Part shown: one piece after another, positions 62,945 to 64,000 of the stretch | Position numbering within the stretch: the stretch's first letter is position 1 | How the letters are laid out: every line of letters starts with the position of its first letter | Assembly: GCA_030637515.1 (NCBI GenBank) | Contig: DAOWGM010000155.1 | Location: 44,633 to 108,632 of the forward strand | Length of the DNA stretch: 64,000 bases | Origin: Bacteroidales bacterium | GTDB lineage: Bacteria > Bacteroidota > Bacteroidia > Bacteroidales > UBA12077 | Reading direction: 5' to 3' | Notes under the pieces: generated by a model | The model's database searches: none | Told to the model about the DNA's origin: nothing | Seen by the model: the letters and a program-made list of their open reading frames with translations, nothing else | Made by a program: the position numbers and the translations under genes

Positions 62945-64000
62945 ATGAGTGAGCAGATTTTAAAAGCTTTAATGCAATTATTTGCGATTATAGCTCATCC
63001 AACAAGTGATGCTAAAGACAGAAAATCTATCGTTGAATCTTTCCTTAAGCGACAATTAAATCAAGAAACCGTTAAAGTTTATCTGAAAGTTTTTAGTGAT
63101 TACTATTCTATACATCAAGAAAAACTCAGTGAAAAAAGCAAACATAAAAAAAGATTCTCTTCGAGTTCAGTACGTGTACTTAAAATTTGTACTCAGATTA
63201 ACGAAGAACTTACTCAACGACAAAAAAATGTTGTTGTTACTCAACTTTTAGAATTTGTAAAATCAGGTGGCGAAATTACTGAACAGGAAATGGCTTTTGT
63301 AACCACTGTTGCAGATAGTTTTTACATTGAACAATTTGAATATCAAGAATTAGAAGATTTTGTTTTTTATGGTGGCGACAAATTACCTGATACAAAAAAG
63401 CTTCTAATAATTGATAATGATGATAGCTTTGAGCACGAGAATATATTTCATATGACGAATCCGTTACTTTACGGACAGTTAAGAGTACTCGAAGTTAGTT
63501 CTGCAAACATGTATTATATAAAATACATAGGCAAAAGTGAATTATACTTAAGCGGGCAGTTGCTTGAACAAGAGAAAGTATACGTTTTAAATAATGGTGC
63601 TTCAATAAGAAATCCAAAAATAAGGCCAATTTATTATGGTGATATTATTAGTCAATATAATGTTGACAGAATTAAATCAAAAATTGTATTTGATGTAAGA
63701 GAAATTGGGCACAAGTTTAAATCCGGAGCCATTGGTCTCCAGACTATGAGCTTTACTGAAGAATCGGGCAAATTGTTAGGAATTATGGGTGCCAGTGGTG
63801 CCGGAAAATCTACTTTGCTCAATGTTTTAAATGGGAGTTCTGCTCCTACTTCCGGGGGAGTTTTTATAAACGGAATTAATATACATACTGAAAAAGATAA
63901 AATAAAAGGTTTAATCGGGCATGTTTCTCAAGACGATATTCTTATCGAAGAGCTTACTGTATATCAGAACCTCTACTACAATGCAAAGCTCTGCTTTGAT
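62945..64000 (+). CDS. ABC-type ATPase with N-terminal helical and FHA-like regions, 3' end missing
   Basis: This is open from ATG 62945 to the window edge (352 codons) and not in the ORF track. The first part (residues 1-130) is helical and TerB-like. Residues about 155-235 are beta-rich and FHA-like (LRVLEVSSANMYYIKYIG, LYLSGQLLEQEKVYVLNNGASI). An ABC ATPase domain follows with Walker A GASGAGKST (about residue 282) and Q-loop VSQDDI. The signature, Walker B and any membrane domain lie beyond 64000. It resembles ABCG-like FHA-ABC fusions. Confidence 0.8.
   Translation, partial: MSEQILKALMQLFAIIAHPTSDAKDRKSIVESFLKRQLNQETVKVYLKVFSDYYSIHQEKLSEKSKHKKRFSSSSVRVLKICTQINEELTQRQKNVVVTQLLEFVKSGGEITEQEMAFVTTVADSFYIEQFEYQELEDFVFYGGDKLPDTKKLLIIDNDDSFEHENIFHMTNPLLYGQLRVLEVSSANMYYIKYIGKSELYLSGQLLEQEKVYVLNNGASIRNPKIRPIYYGDIISQYNVDRIKSKIVFDVREIGHKFKSGAIGLQTMSFTEESGKLLGIMGASGAGKSTLLNVLNGSSAPTSGGVFINGINIHTEKDKIKGLIGHVSQDDILIEELTVYQNLYYNAKLCFD

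Overview
The window is AT-rich, coding-dense DNA from a member of the Bacteroidota. The evidence is the C-terminal end of a TonB-dependent receptor, a type IX secretion C-terminal sorting domain, TAnnTTTG-type -7 boxes ahead of several genes, few strong Shine-Dalgarno sequences, and a tyrosine ammonia-lyase that closely resembles the flexirubin-cluster enzyme of Flavobacterium as I remember it. Genus cannot be told from the window. No rRNA, tRNA or CRISPR array was seen.

Layout. (1) 1-3990: receptor C-terminus, a cobalamin-binding radical SAM enzyme, a lipoprotein, an exported superoxide-reductase-like domain and an exported protein of unknown function. (2) 4048-10432, minus strand: an arm with a divergent acyltransferase (AT), an AcpS-type phosphopantetheinyl transferase, two ACPs, a B12 radical SAM enzyme, a sulfotransferase, and a BtrH-like acyltransferase with a small HTH-like partner. 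(3) 10433-10816: divergent promoter region. (4) 10817-41080, plus strand: the core of an aryl polyene/flexirubin-type gene cluster. It holds tyrosine ammonia-lyase, ketoreductase, ketosynthases (one a chain-length-factor-like partner), ACPs, two hotdog dehydratases, LPLAT, a second HTH/BtrH pair, ABC exporter, thioesterase, NodB deacetylase, LolA-like carrier, lipoprotein, GT2-DUF2062, an MMPL-PlsC-methyltransferase fusion, two CrtI-like oxidoreductases around a C45 hydrolase, a TPR lipoprotein and a PaaK-like ligase. (5) 41081-45655: repeat-rich DNA with a T9SS repeat protein, a small protein and another ketosynthase. (6) 45656-52770: a CoA/ACP tailoring arm (3-hydroxyacyl-CoA dehydrogenase, KASIII-like protein, two crotonases, a second PPTase, thioesterase, O-methyltransferase) with two paralogous outer-membrane barrels. 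(7) 52791-64000: ordinary genes (ferredoxin-type membrane protein, sortilin-like repeat protein, acyl-CoA synthetase, adhesin-like protein, MATE pump, lipoprotein, exported protein, start of an FHA-like/ABC protein).

How it works together (inference). The lyase makes p-coumarate, the PaaK-like ligase activates it, and the ketosynthase/reductase/dehydratase set extends it on ACPs into a conjugated aryl polyene acid. The acyltransferases, MMPL fusion, LolA-like protein and ABC exporter place it in the outer membrane. The canonical dialkylresorcinol genes darA/darB were not found here. The window instead has three B12 radical SAM enzymes, a sulfotransferase, an O-methyltransferase, an AT lacking the malonate-binding Arg, and a KASIII-like protein lacking its His/Asn dyad. 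The most interesting reading is therefore an aryl polyene-type pathway whose product differs from classical flexirubin. Short dispersed inverted repeats mark the joints between blocks, and two of them have been built into the 5' ends of cluster genes.
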